NCBI GenBank assembly: GCA_947649495.1
Contig: CANSRU010000002.1
Span: forward strand, 62,001-126,000
Source of the DNA: an uncultured Porphyromonadaceae bacterium
GTDB lineage: Bacteria > Bacteroidota > Bacteroidia > Bacteroidales > Muribaculaceae
Direction: 5' to 3'
DNA: 64,000 bases
Below the pieces are notes generated by a model, which was not told the DNA's origin, did not search any database, and saw only the letters and a list, made by a program, of their open reading frames with translations. A program made the position numbers and the translations under genes. This document shows, one piece after another, positions 8,973 to 18,248 of the stretch (the first letter of the stretch is position 1; each line of letters starts with the position of its first letter).

Positions 8973-9686
8973 TCATACCAGACACTCCTTGTAACGGCGT
9001 ATCGTCTCCCCTATCCCGAGATACAGCGCGTCCGCTATTATGGAATGGCCTATTGAAACCTCGTTGAGGAAAGGAATCCGTTTATGGAAAAACGCAAGAT
9101 TTTCAAGATTCAGATCGTGCCCTGCATTAACACCAAGACCTACACTGTGGGCAGCCCGCGAAGCCTCGACAAAAGGCGCCACCGCAGCTTCGGGGTCGGA
9201 AGGATACATATCGGCATACGGTTTTGTGAACAGCTCAACACGGTCGGCACCCGCGCGGGCCGCAGCCTTGATATTATCGACATCCGTACCCACGAAAATT
9301 GATGTACGGATACCGGCATCGCGCAAACGGTCCACCACAGCGGTCAGAAACTCCATGTTGGGTTCAACAAGCCATCCCTCGCTTGATGTAAGAGCATCTG
9401 GCGCATCAGGCACCAGGGTAACCTGCTCAGGACGCACTTTCAGCACCAGATCCATGAATTCAGGCGAAGGATATCCTTCTATATTAAACTCAGTCTTGAC
9501 AAGCGGACGCAACGAAAACACATCGCTGCGCTTTATATGGCGCTCGTCGGGACGGGGATGAACTGTAATACCGTTGGCCCCGAGACGCTCGCATTCAGAA
9601 GCGAACTTCTGCACATCGGGCACATTCTCACCGCGGGCGTTACGCACCGTGGCTACCTTGTTGATATTTACACTTAAGTTGGTCAT
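8973..9686 (-). CDS. pdxJ: Pyridoxine 5'-phosphate synthase
   Basis: This protein of about 237 residues starts [19 protein letters not shown], the normal N terminus of the family. It then shows [13 protein letters not shown] with the catalytic His, N-I-E-G-Y-P-S, V-T-L-V-P-D and [11 protein letters not shown]. It condenses 1-deoxy-xylulose 5-phosphate with 3-amino-2-oxopropyl phosphate to make pyridoxine 5'-phosphate. ATG 9686 fits the family best; an ATG at 9692 is two codons upstream. pdxA, the preceding step, is at 17145-18245. It heads the exbB-exbD-tonB operon, an arrangement that recurs in Bacteroidales. Confidence 0.95.
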   Translation of the reverse strand: MTNLSVNINKVATVRNARGENVPDVQKFASECERLGANGITVHPRPDERHIKRSDVFSLRPLVKTEFNIEGYPSPEFMDLVLKVRPEQVTLVPDAPDALTSSEGWLVEPNMEFLTAVVDRLRDAGIRTSIFVGTDVDNIKAAARAGADRVELFTKPYADMYPSDPEAAVAPFVEASRAAHSVGLGVNAGHDLNLENLAFFHKRIPFLNEVSIGHSIIADALYLGIGETIRRYKECLV

Positions 9687-9762
9687 CTGCATGTTTTTCT
9701 TAAAAACTTGACGCGCCACGCGGACGTTAACATACTATAGCCATATTGTCAACTAAAATTGC

Positions 9763-9770
9763 TAAATTTG
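9763..9770 (+). promoter_or_regulatory. Promoter -7 box for ACT-like gene and nadK
   Basis: TAAATTTG is a perfect -7 box. The bases around it closely match the promoter at 11903: both read GCTAAATTTGCA, preceded by TATTGnCAA at the same distance. It lies in the gap that divides pdxJ from the plus-strand genes. Confidence 0.65.
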
Positions 9771-9824
9771 CAATCCGCGAACGCGACTACAAATTTAGAC
9801 AGAATTAACCGGATTAAAAAACGA

Positions 9825-10208
9825 TTGAAATCAAAAGATGACATACTGATTCAAAACGCACGGCACACCGGCGGCACACTTCATTCGGAGGAACGGCTGT
9901 TTCCACCGAACGAGGAAAGCTGCGAGCTTTCGGTGGCCTGCCGACGGGAGGAGTACAGCGCCTCTCGCATAGCCCACGCTATAGAAGACGCTGAGGCTCA
10001 TCTGCTCAATCTCAACGTGACATCCGAAACCACTGAACTTGGCGAAGTCATAGCCGACATACGCATAAGCCACAGGGACGCAGGTGCGGCCACCCGCTCG
10101 CTCGAACGATATGGCTACCGGGTGACAGGAATGCGATATGGATTTGACCGCCATGCAGAAATACTACAGCGACGCATAGATGAACTGCTGAGCCATATAA
10201 ACGTGTGA
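9825..10208 (+). CDS. Orphan ACT-like C-terminal domain of a CBS protein
   Basis: In Bacteroides the position upstream of nadK is held by a protein of about 220 residues with two CBS domains and a C-terminal ACT-like domain. Here only the C-terminal part is seen: E-L-S-V-A-C-R-R-E-E-Y-S-A-S-R-I-A, then A-H-L-L-N-L-N-V, R-S-L-E-R-Y-G-Y and a final R-R-I-D-E-L-L. The CBS domains are absent. The frame is open from TTG 9759, but that lies in the promoter, so TTG 9825 (127 residues) is the likely start. There is no ATG. It may sense a ligand and influence nadK, or be a decaying remnant. The comparison with Bacteroides is from memory of the family. Confidence 0.55.
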   Translation: MKSKDDILIQNARHTGGTLHSEERLFPPNEESCELSVACRREEYSASRIAHAIEDAEAHLLNLNVTSETTELGEVIADIRISHRDAGAATRSLERYGYRVTGMRYGFDRHAEILQRRIDELLSHINV

Positions 10209-10247
10209 CAACAATCGTTTCTCCAATCCTATAAAACCAATAGCGAT

Positions 10248-11144
10248 ATGACACCGAAAACACGGCTGGCCATATTCGGCAACAAGAGCCAGAAAGAACA
10301 TCTGGACAGCCTTAGCCTGTTTTTTGAATTGCTCTGCCGCCAACAGGCATTCACAAGCATCTCCATCGACCGCCGCTACATCAAGTTCCTTCACTCGGCA
10401 ATCGGATTCAACGCCGCATGTCATGGAATCATAACCATTGACGAAGACCGGGAGGTGGACGCCGATCTTGTGCTCAGCGTGGGTGGCGACGGCACATTCC
10501 TCAAGACAGCACGACGCATCGGAGCCCGTCAGACACCCATTATGGGTATCAACTCCGGACACCTCGGCTATCTCGCCGCCGCAAGCATCACCGATGCCCG
10601 ACAGGTGGTTGAAAACATCGTATCGCACAACTTCGTAATCGAACAGCGCTCGGTGATAGAAGTTCAAAGCGACTGCCCCACTCTGCCTGAACGTCCGTTC
10701 GCCCTCAACGAAGTGGCCATACTGCGGCGCGACTCAGCCTCCATGATCACCGTAGATGCATCGCTCGACGGCTCCCCGCTCGCATCATACCGTGGCGACG
10801 GCCTCATAGTGGCCACCCCGACAGGCTCCACAGGCTATAATCTCAGTGTGGGCGGTCCGGTAGTGGCACCGAATGCCGCCGACTGGGTTATATCGCCGAT
10901 AGCGCCACACTCGCTCAACATGCGGCCTCTCGTGGTTCACGATGACATGAACATAGACATTTCCGTGCAATTGCGTTCCGACACCTTCCTGCTCACAATC
11001 GACGGAAAAGCCACGCCGATGCCCGCCGATGCCCGCCTGCGGCTGGTCAAGGCGCCACACTGTGTTAATCTCGTGCACTCCCGCGACAATAATTTCATCG
11101 ACACACTCAGACGCAAACTTCTTTGGGGCATGGAGGGTAATTGA
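10248..11144 (+). CDS. nadK: NAD kinase
   Basis: This 298-residue enzyme phosphorylates NAD to NADP. GGDGTF at residues 79-84 is the catalytic and nucleotide-binding motif. N-E-V-A-I, the G-D-G-L-I-V-A-T-P-T-G-S-T-G-Y block and S-P-I-A-P-H-S follow in the normal order. Length is usual for the family. It starts 39 bp after the ACT-like gene, and its stop overlaps the next start by one base (TGATG). Quinolinate synthase (nadA) for NAD synthesis lies at 37278. Confidence 0.96.
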   Translation: MTPKTRLAIFGNKSQKEHLDSLSLFFELLCRQQAFTSISIDRRYIKFLHSAIGFNAACHGIITIDEDREVDADLVLSVGGDGTFLKTARRIGARQTPIMGINSGHLGYLAAASITDARQVVENIVSHNFVIEQRSVIEVQSDCPTLPERPFALNEVAILRRDSASMITVDASLDGSPLASYRGDGLIVATPTGSTGYNLSVGGPVVAPNAADWVISPIAPHSLNMRPLVVHDDMNIDISVQLRSDTFLLTIDGKATPMPADARLRLVKAPHCVNLVHSRDNNFIDTLRRKLLWGMEGN

Positions 11145-11863
11145 TGCGCCTTACACAATCACTCCATATCGAGCTTTCCGACCACCGGAGCGTCACCGTA
11201 ACACCACGGCGAAACGCACGAAATGTAACTCTGCGACAAAATGGAGCGGGAGAACTCCGTGCAAGCGTCCCTTACGGAATGCCTCTGCAACATGCGGTAA
11301 GCTCAATCGGCACACTGCTTACACGTCTACCCATCAGAACTGCGACAGAACCGACATACAGCACCGGGGATATAATCGAGTGCGGCGATACCAGATTCCA
11401 CATACACACACAAACCTACCGCCCCGATAAGGTTGTGGTCACACGCCATGGCCTCGAAATAGGCATAGGCGTGGGTGACAGGCTCGACATCACATCAATT
11501 GCCACACATCGAGCCATAAGCGGCTCACTTTGCAGGGCTGCATTTGCAATAGCACGGCAGAGCATCATACCGCAAGCCATCGAGATAGCCCGCCGCACCG
11601 GTGTAACTCCGACAAGATGGGATATCGGACGTGGGAAACGCACCCTCGGGACATGCCACGCTGACCGGCACATAACACTCTCATGCCTGCTGGTGTTTCT
11701 ACCGCCACATCTGCGCGAATATATAATATGCCACGAACTGGCACATCTCACCGAGATGAATCACTCCAATCAGTTTCACAAACTGTGCGATACATATTGC
11801 CAAGGCATGGAACAGATGTGGAATAAGGAACTTAAGCATTTCAAATGGCCGGTTTTACGTTAA
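11144..11863 (+). CDS. YgjP-like M48-type metallopeptidase domain protein
   Basis: This 239-residue protein belongs to the YgjP/DUF45 family. The zinc motif HELAHLTEMNHS (HExxH) is followed by a third His in F-H-K-L-C, as in SprT-like domains. The N-terminal half is the usual strand-rich region ending W-D-I-G-R-G-K-R-T-L-G-T-C. Substrates are unknown. ATG 11144 shares one base with the nadK stop, so the two are likely coupled. Confidence 0.85.
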   Translation: MRLTQSLHIELSDHRSVTVTPRRNARNVTLRQNGAGELRASVPYGMPLQHAVSSIGTLLTRLPIRTATEPTYSTGDIIECGDTRFHIHTQTYRPDKVVVTRHGLEIGIGVGDRLDITSIATHRAISGSLCRAAFAIARQSIIPQAIEIARRTGVTPTRWDIGRGKRTLGTCHADRHITLSCLLVFLPPHLREYIICHELAHLTEMNHSNQFHKLCDTYCQGMEQMWNKELKHFKWPVLR

Positions 11864-11902
11864 TTTAATACTCATACATTCATTATTGACAATTAAAAAA
11901 GC

Positions 11903-11910
11903 TAAATTTG
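11903..11910 (+). promoter_or_regulatory. Promoter -7 box for DUF2723 gene
   Basis: TAAATTTG is a perfect -7 box, followed by a 69-base leader to ATG 11980. The sequence from 11884 to 11912 strongly resembles the promoter at 9763. Confidence 0.65.
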
Positions 11911-11979
11911 CAGCTGCTAAGGCATATTATGCCGTAACCATATCCATGCATTTCAAAACAGCAACACACTCATTCTGTA

Positions 11980-14900
11980 ATGAAAAAGTATAATCTGATT
12001 AACAATTCCTTAGGCTGGCTATGCTTTGCAATAGCCACCGTGACATATATGCTCACACTCGAGCCTACGGCAAGTTTCTGGGACTGTCCGGAATTCATAT
12101 TACAAGGATTCAAGCTTGAAGTCGGCCACCCGCCGGGCAACCCCATATTCATGCTCGCCGCACGTTTCTTCGCCAATTTCGCATTCGGCGATGTGACGAA
12201 GGTGGCCCTTATGGTCAACGCCATGTCGGGGCTTCTCAGCGCCGGCACCATACTTTTGCTGTTCTGGACCATAACCCATCTTGTGAAGCGTCTGATTGTC
12301 AGCGATGGAGCTACCGAGATATCCACACTCAAGATGCTTGTGATATTCAGCTCCGGAATATGCGGCGCGCTGATGTTTGCATGGAGTGATACATTCTGGT
12401 TCTCGGCCGTAGAGGGTGAGGTATATGCATTCTCATCATTCTGCACCGCACTCGTGTTCTGGCTCATACTCAAATGGGAAAACCGCGCCGACCTTCCTCA
12501 CAGCGACAAATACCTGATACTGATAGCATACGTAATAGGAATCTCCATAGCCGTACACCTGCTCAACCTGCTTTGCATACCGGCTATCGTGCTTGTGGTC
12601 TACTACAAGAAGTGGAAAAACACCACCGCAAAAGGTTCGTTGGCAGCATTGCTGATCTCCTTTGCCATAGTGGCTCTGATTCTTTACGGACTTGTACCGG
12701 GATTCATCGAGGTATCGCAATATTTCGAACTGTTCTGCGTCAATGTGCTTGGAATGCCATTCAATGTCGGAGTTCTCATCTATGCCGTATTCATGGTGGC
12801 ATCGTTCGTATGGACCATCACATGTCTCTACAAGCAGACCAATCCGCTTATGATAAAACTTTCGTTCATGGTCAGCGTGCTGTTATCAGGCATTCCGTTC
12901 ATTGGCGACAGTCTATTGATACCGGTGGTCATACTGGCGGCGCTCGGCATATACCTTTTCACAGCCAAACGCCTGCCTATACGGGTGCTCAACATCACAG
13001 CCATAAGCATATTGGTGATCTTCATAGGCTACTCGTCGTATGCGCTCCTGCTAATACGCTCATCGGCACACACACCGATGAACCAGAATGCACCCGACAA
13101 TGTATTCGCACTAAGTTCATACCTCAACCGCGAGCAATACGGCGACCGTCCGCTATTCTATGGCGAGACCATAAACTCCACTCCTGTATATGAAGTGAAA
13201 GGAGAGCGCACCGTGCCAATCATTGACGAAGGCCGCAGGCTATATTCCAAACGCGTGAAAACTCCGTCGGATTCCACCGACAGCTACATAATGACCGGAA
13301 AAAAGAAGAATTATGTAATGTCGCCGGAACTCAACATGGTGTTCCCACGAATATACAGCGGACCCCATAAAGCCGCCTACTCCGAATGGATAGGAGGCCT
13401 GAAAGGAACCACTGTGCAAGCTACGCAATATGTCAATTCCGATGGAGAACCGCTTCAGCGCACCTCGGCCATAAAGCCCACCATGGGCGAGAATATGGCC
13501 TACTTCCTCACATACCAGCTCAACCACATGTACTGGCGATACTTCATGTGGAACTTCGCCGGACGCCAGAATGACATTCAGGGCAACGGAGAGGTTAACC
13601 AGGGCAATTGGATATCAGGCATACCGTTCATCGACAATCCGCGACTGGGCGACCAATCGTTGCTCCCCGACGAAATGGGAAAAGGAAATGCCGGACACAA
13701 TGTGTTTTTCCTTCTGCCGTTGCTCATGGGTATAATAGGCCTCGGATGGCAGGCGTTCACCTCCAAGCGCGGTATCGAACAATTCTGGGTGGTATTTTTC
13801 CTATTCTTTATGACCGGTATCGCCATTGTGCTTTACCTCAACCAGACTCCTTCGCAACCACGTGAACGCGACTATGCATTCGCCGGCTCGTTCTATGCAT
13901 ACGCTATATGGGTAGGAATGGGTGTAGCCGGACTTTGGCGCATGATTGTAGCCCTTACCCGAAAAGGCAAAAAGCAACTTGGAGCACCGGAAAATGAAGC
14001 CGATTTCGACCCTGACAACGGTTCGCCACTCTACAAACGCTCTATGACAGCCGCCTTGATAGCCGCTGTGGTCGCCATAATAATACCCATTCAGGTGGTG
14101 TCACAGACTTGGGACGACCATGACCGCTCGGGCCGCTATGCAGCACGCGATTTCGGAATGAACTACCTCGAGAGTCTCGATGAAAACGCCATCATATTCA
14201 CTAACGGTGACAACGATACATTCCCGCTGTGGTATGCTCAGGAAGTCGAGGGACGACGCACGGATGTTAAGGTGGTAAACCTGTCGTATCTCACCACCGA
14301 CTGGTATGTGGACCAGATACGGCGTCCCAGTTACGACGCCCCGGGCATAGCGATGCAGGCAACTCCTGAAGATTATGCCTACGACAAACTCCAGTTTGCT
14401 TATTTCCTCAACCCCGACACTATGTTTGTCGACGCACTCGGAGCTGTGCGGCACCTCTATTCTCCGGCATCAAAACAGAATGCCTACGGAGTGACCGAAT
14501 TCAAATATCCCAGAATGTTTATCCCTGTGGATACGGCAGCTATGGTCAAAGCCGGACGAATCACCTCCGACGAAGCCCAGATTGCCGAAAACGCCATACT
14601 GATAGACCTGCTCAACGATCCGTCGTCGCAAAGCGAACGCGGACTACGTCTGAACTCGATAATGGCTGTAGACATGCTCTCGACCTCCGCAGCCAATGGT
14701 TGGAACCGCCCGGTATATTTCGCGATGACTGTTCCGGAAAGCTACTATATCAGCCTGTCACCCTTTATGCGCAACACAGGTCTGGCCTATGAGGTAAGCC
14801 CTATTTTCAATAACGGCCGCGAAATGGGAGTGAACACAGACAAGATGTACCGCAACATTACAGAACGCTTCCAATGGGGCGGACTTGACAAAGTAACCGA

Positions 14901-15501
14901 GCCAGGGCAGATATATCTCGATGAGACTGTGCGCCGCATGGTCACCACCAACCGCTCGGCCATGCTTGACCTGGCCATAGCGCTGATAAATGAAGCCCTC
15001 GAGGCTGAAGTGGTGCTCGAAGATGACTCGACAAAGCATACGCTGACTGCCGACGAGACAAAGAGACTACAGGATTTCAAGGCCGACCGTTACACACGTG
15101 CACGCACCATGCTCAATCTCATCCGTGAGAAACTTCCTGAAAAAGCCATGCCCTATGCCGTACAGGTAGGACAGCAGATAGCACAATTGTATCTGCGACT
15201 CGGCGAAGCCACCGGCAATGCCGACGACACCCGCACAGGTCTTGACTTGCTCAAGAGTGAGATTGACCGCTACGCTCAGAATGTGGTATATTACCAAAGT
15301 CTGTCGCCTGTACAGTACTCTACCCTGCCCCGCAACGACATGTTCATTGACCGCTATCACTTCATGGACCTCATAGAGGATTACGGATATAGCGGAGGTG
15401 ACATCGAGGCACTACAGGATGAGCTTACAGCACGCGGAGTAAACCTCAACCGACAGGTAGCATTCAGAGAGGCCCAGGAACGCGCTGCACAACAAAAGTA
15501 A
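11980..15501 (+). CDS. DUF2723 membrane glycosyltransferase-like protein
   Basis: This very large membrane protein (1173 residues) starts with the DUF2723 domain: a first helix, then LTLEPTASFWDCPEFI with the acidic pair D-x-x-E, and K-L-E-V-G-H-P-P-G-N-P. About a dozen membrane helices follow up to about residue 720. The C-terminal 450 residues are soluble and contain ERDYAFAGSF, NAIIFTNGDNDTFPLWYAQEVEGRR and TPR-like helices. DUF2723 is related to the C-type glycosyltransferases, and the eukaryotic member TMEM260 is a protein O-mannosyltransferase. A role in protein O-glycosylation in the periplasm is plausible but not proven. A polysaccharide deacetylase gene follows 9 bp later. Confidence 0.85.
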   Translation: MKKYNLINNSLGWLCFAIATVTYMLTLEPTASFWDCPEFILQGFKLEVGHPPGNPIFMLAARFFANFAFGDVTKVALMVNAMSGLLSAGTILLLFWTITHLVKRLIVSDGATEISTLKMLVIFSSGICGALMFAWSDTFWFSAVEGEVYAFSSFCTALVFWLILKWENRADLPHSDKYLILIAYVIGISIAVHLLNLLCIPAIVLVVYYKKWKNTTAKGSLAALLISFAIVALILYGLVPGFIEVSQYFELFCVNVLGMPFNVGVLIYAVFMVASFVWTITCLYKQTNPLMIKLSFMVSVLLSGIPFIGDSLLIPVVILAALGIYLFTAKRLPIRVLNITAISILVIFIGYSSYALLLIRSSAHTPMNQNAPDNVFALSSYLNREQYGDRPLFYGETINSTPVYEVKGERTVPIIDEGRRLYSKRVKTPSDSTDSYIMTGKKKNYVMSPELNMVFPRIYSGPHKAAYSEWIGGLKGTTVQATQYVNSDGEPLQRTSAIKPTMGENMAYFLTYQLNHMYWRYFMWNFAGRQNDIQGNGEVNQGNWISGIPFIDNPRLGDQSLLPDEMGKGNAGHNVFFLLPLLMGIIGLGWQAFTSKRGIEQFWVVFFLFFMTGIAIVLYLNQTPSQPRERDYAFAGSFYAYAIWVGMGVAGLWRMIVALTRKGKKQLGAPENEADFDPDNGSPLYKRSMTAALIAAVVAIIIPIQVVSQTWDDHDRSGRYAARDFGMNYLESLDENAIIFTNGDNDTFPLWYAQEVEGRRTDVKVVNLSYLTTDWYVDQIRRPSYDAPGIAMQATPEDYAYDKLQFAYFLNPDTMFVDALGAVRHLYSPASKQNAYGVTEFKYPRMFIPVDTAAMVKAGRITSDEAQIAENAILIDLLNDPSSQSERGLRLNSIMAVDMLSTSAANGWNRPVYFAMTVPESYYISLSPFMRNTGLAYEVSPIFNNGREMGVNTDKMYRNITERFQWGGLDKVTEPGQIYLDETVRRMVTTNRSAMLDLAIALINEALEAEVVLEDDSTKHTLTADETKRLQDFKADRYTRARTMLNLIREKLPEKAMPYAVQVGQQIAQLYLRLGEATGNADDTRTGLDLLKSEIDRYAQNVVYYQSLSPVQYSTLPRNDMFIDRYHFMDLIEDYGYSGGDIEALQDELTARGVNLNRQVAFREAQERAAQQK

Positions 15502-15510
15502 CCTGAAAAG

Positions 15511-16131
15511 ATGTTCATCGAACAGCCACCGTTACTGTACCGCCTGCTTTTTCCCGAGGCTCTTTGGCGCATAAAGCACAAGGGGCACAAAGTGGTGTAT
15601 CTTACGTTTGACGATGGTCCGGTGCCGGAAGTAACCCCATGGGTGCTTGACCTGCTCGATGAATATGGTATAAAAGCCACATTCTTTCTCGTAGGCGACA
15701 ATGTGAGACGCTCACCGGAACTGTTCGAGGAGATAAAACGTCGTGGTCACAGCTGGGGAAACCATACCATGCACCACCTGCAAGGTATGAAAGTACCCTC
15801 ACCGCGATATATGCGCGACATCACCGAGGCCGATTATCTGATAGGAAGCTCACTGTTCAGACCGCCGCACGGCTTGCTGAGGTGGACACAAGCCGCCTGC
15901 ATAAAACATCACTACAACATAGTGATGTACGATCTGGTAACACGCGACTACAGCAAGAAACTTACCGGCGAAGAAGTCCTTGAAAATGTAAAACGCTACA
16001 CGCGCAACGGTTCCATAATCGTATTTCACGATTCACTTAAAGCTGAACGAAATCTCCGCTATGCACTTCCACTGGCATTGAAGTGGCTCAAAGATCAAGG
16101 TTATGAATTCCGAGCCATGCCAATGGAATAA
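15511..16131 (+). CDS. Polysaccharide deacetylase family protein
   Basis: This 206-residue protein has a NodB-homology domain: the TFDDGP motif near residue 32 (metal-binding Asp), a GNHTMHH motif with the two metal-binding His, and RPPHG. It removes acyl groups from polysaccharide, peptidoglycan or similar N- or O-acetylated sugars. There is no clear signal peptide, only a short N-terminal extension (MFIEQPPLLYRLLFPEALW) that may lie along the membrane. The 3' end overlaps queG by 29 bp. Confidence 0.88.
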   Translation: MFIEQPPLLYRLLFPEALWRIKHKGHKVVYLTFDDGPVPEVTPWVLDLLDEYGIKATFFLVGDNVRRSPELFEEIKRRGHSWGNHTMHHLQGMKVPSPRYMRDITEADYLIGSSLFRPPHGLLRWTQAACIKHHYNIVMYDLVTRDYSKKLTGEEVLENVKRYTRNGSIIVFHDSLKAERNLRYALPLALKWLKDQGYEFRAMPME

Positions 16132-17026
16132 ACTTCCGGCCGATATATGGACCGGCACGGGAGTGTTCCGCTATGGCGTGTCCGACATCAGCCCTGTAGA
16201 TGAAACTGCCGTTCTCCACTATCGGCAATGGATAGCCCGCCACAGGCATGGAACAATGCAATATATGGAACGTTATGCCGAAGTGCGCGATAATCCACAC
16301 CTGCTTCTCGAAGGTGCAGAATCGATAATTTCATGTGCCATACCCTATCACACACCATTGGCGGGCTGCGCCATATCATCGTATGCACTTGGCGATGACT
16401 ACCACGAAGTGGTGCGTAACCGACTTGAGACGGTGGCCGAACGTGTGCGCGGGCTTTTCGGCGGAGAAACAAGAGTGTGTGTGGACACAGCCCCCATACG
16501 CGAACGCTATTGGGCCGTCAGAGCCGGACTTGGCTTTATCGGCATCAACAACCAGCTAATAATTCCCGGGGCGGGATCCTACTTCTTTCTCGGCGAGATA
16601 CTGACCACTGTAAGACTGAAACCTACGGCTCCCCTGCCCGACCACATGGACTGCGGGCGATGCGGGCGATGCGTCAGGGCATGTCCTACACGGGCCATAA
16701 TGGGCGATGGAAGCATAGACACCTCACGTTGCCTGTCGTATCTCACCATTGAGCACAAAGGCGACCTGCCGGAAGGCACAGACCTCCACGGATGCCTGTA
16801 TGGATGCGACACCTGCGCAAGAGTTTGTCCACACAATGCACACCCCCCAACCGACATATTACCGGAATTCACCCCACGCCCCGCCGTAGCAGCCCTCACA
16901 GCCGCACAAGCGACCGAATTGACACAGGAACAATTCTCCACCATGATGCGCCACTCAGCCATAAAACGCACAAAACTCACCGGCCTCCAACGCAACGCCC
17001 AATCAATCCTTAAACAACAGTCCTGA
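16103..17026 (+). CDS. queG: Epoxyqueuosine reductase
   Basis: This 307-residue enzyme catalyses the last step of queuosine synthesis in tRNA. Two Fe-S cluster motifs are visible: CGRCGRCVRACPTRAI and CLYGCDTCARVCPHN. The cobalamin-binding N-terminal half has the family blocks R-H-R-H-G-T-M-Q-Y-M and G-A-x-S-I-I-S-C-A. It lacks the C-terminal HEAT-like domain present in the longer Escherichia coli protein, normal for the short Bacteroidota form. The only ATG at the N terminus gives a 29-bp overlap with the deacetylase gene. Confidence 0.92.
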   Translation: MNSEPCQWNKLPADIWTGTGVFRYGVSDISPVDETAVLHYRQWIARHRHGTMQYMERYAEVRDNPHLLLEGAESIISCAIPYHTPLAGCAISSYALGDDYHEVVRNRLETVAERVRGLFGGETRVCVDTAPIRERYWAVRAGLGFIGINNQLIIPGAGSYFFLGEILTTVRLKPTAPLPDHMDCGRCGRCVRACPTRAIMGDGSIDTSRCLSYLTIEHKGDLPEGTDLHGCLYGCDTCARVCPHNAHPPTDILPEFTPRPAVAALTAAQATELTQEQFSTMMRHSAIKRTKLTGLQRNAQSILKQQS

Positions 17027-17113
17027 CAGTTTAAAATCCATAAACTCCAACCGCAAAAACACCACAGGATTACTGCATAAACACACAGTGCACCAGAAAC
17101 ACAAAAAAAAATG

Positions 17114-17121
17114 TAACTTTG
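17114..17121 (+). promoter_or_regulatory. Promoter -7 box for pdxA
   Basis: TAACTTTG is a perfect -7 box 24 bases before ATG 17145. No clear -33 element was seen. Confidence 0.6.
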
Positions 17122-17144
17122 CAAAACATATATATAAACCAGAC

Positions 17145-18245
17145 ATGGCAGAACATAAATATAAGATAGGCATAACGCAAGGCGATATCAATGGGATAGG
17201 CTATGAGGTGATACTCAAGGCCCTCGAGGATTCCAGAATGCTCGAACTGTGCATCCCGGTGATATACGGCTCGGCCAAAATTGCGGCATTCTACCGCAAG
17301 AACGCTAATCTGCAACCTCTTAACCTCAATCAGATAAGCGATGCCCAGCAGGCCAAACCCGACCAATACAATATAATAAATGTGGTGGGTGAAAACACTA
17401 AAGTGGAACCGGGAGTGGATTCCCGCGAGGCCGGTGAAGCAGCTTTCGCCGCACTTGAGAGGGCAGTGGCCGACCTTCGCAACGGTGAGATAGACGCATT
17501 GGTTACAGCACCGATAAACAAGCACAACATACAGAGCCAGCAATTCACATTTCCCGGCCATACGGAATATCTCGAAAGCTCGCTTGGCAACGGCAGCGAC
17601 AAGGCGCTGATGATATTGTGCAACGATACAGTGCGCGTGGCTCTCGTCACCATCCACACACCCATAGCAAAAGTGGCCGAGGGGGTGACACGCGAAGCCG
17701 TAGCTGATAAAATAAAAGCGTTCAATCTTTCGCTCGAACGCGATTTCGGCCGGCCCCATCCCCGCATAGCAGTGTTGGCCCTCAACCCGCACAGCGGTGA
17801 GGACGGAATGCTCGGAACTGAAGAGAAAGAACAGATAACGCCTGCCATAGAGGAGGCCAGCGAGCAGAAAATAAACTGCTTCGGTCCCTACGCAGCCGAT
17901 GGATTCTGGGGGAGCGGAATGTTCAAGAAATTCGACGGAGTGCTTGCCATGTACCATGACCAGGGGCTCGCACCGTTCAAAACCCTCGCCATGGATGCAG
18001 GCGTGAACTTCACCGCAGGCCTTGACTATGTGCGCACATCGCCCGACCATGGAACGGGATATGACATTGCCGGACAAGGCATCGCCTCAGAAGAATCAAT
18101 GCGTCAGGCGATATACACCGCCATCGATGTGCTCCGTCGCCGCCGCAACCACGACTATGCCCACCGCAATCCATTGCGCAAACAATATGTGGAGCGCAAT
18201 AAAAAAGACAATGTAGTGCTCGACCTCACCAAAACCGACGAATAA
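17145..18245 (+). CDS. pdxA: 4-hydroxythreonine-4-phosphate dehydrogenase
   Basis: This 366-residue enzyme of vitamin B6 synthesis makes the substrate that PdxJ uses. Family blocks are I-G-I-T-Q-G-D-I-N-G-I-G-Y-E near the start, T-A-P-I-N-K-H-N, F-P-G-H-T-E-Y-L, A-L-N-P-H-S-G-E-D-G, Y-H-D-Q-G-L-A-P-F-K and R-T-S-P-D-H-G-T-G-Y-D-I-A. His and Asp metal ligands are all present. ATG 17145 is chosen because the open frame upstream covers the promoter. The next gene starts 3 bp after the stop, so pdxA may share an operon with the lipid cluster. Confidence 0.95.
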   Translation: MAEHKYKIGITQGDINGIGYEVILKALEDSRMLELCIPVIYGSAKIAAFYRKNANLQPLNLNQISDAQQAKPDQYNIINVVGENTKVEPGVDSREAGEAAFAALERAVADLRNGEIDALVTAPINKHNIQSQQFTFPGHTEYLESSLGNGSDKALMILCNDTVRVALVTIHTPIAKVAEGVTREAVADKIKAFNLSLERDFGRPHPRIAVLALNPHSGEDGMLGTEEKEQITPAIEEASEQKINCFGPYAADGFWGSGMFKKFDGVLAMYHDQGLAPFKTLAMDAGVNFTAGLDYVRTSPDHGTGYDIAGQGIASEESMRQAIYTAIDVLRRRRNHDYAHRNPLRKQYVERNKKDNVVLDLTKTDE

Positions 18246-18248
18246 ACC

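Noticed and set aside
9759-9824. TTG 9759 as the start of the ACT-like gene
   Set aside because: The codons contain the -7 box TAAATTTG, so they would lie upstream of the transcript start.
17070-18077. A 335-residue open frame on the minus strand opposite pdxA
   Set aside because: It is a shadow of pdxA, which has all family motifs; the minus frame gives a Cys/Tyr/His-rich, low-sense protein.
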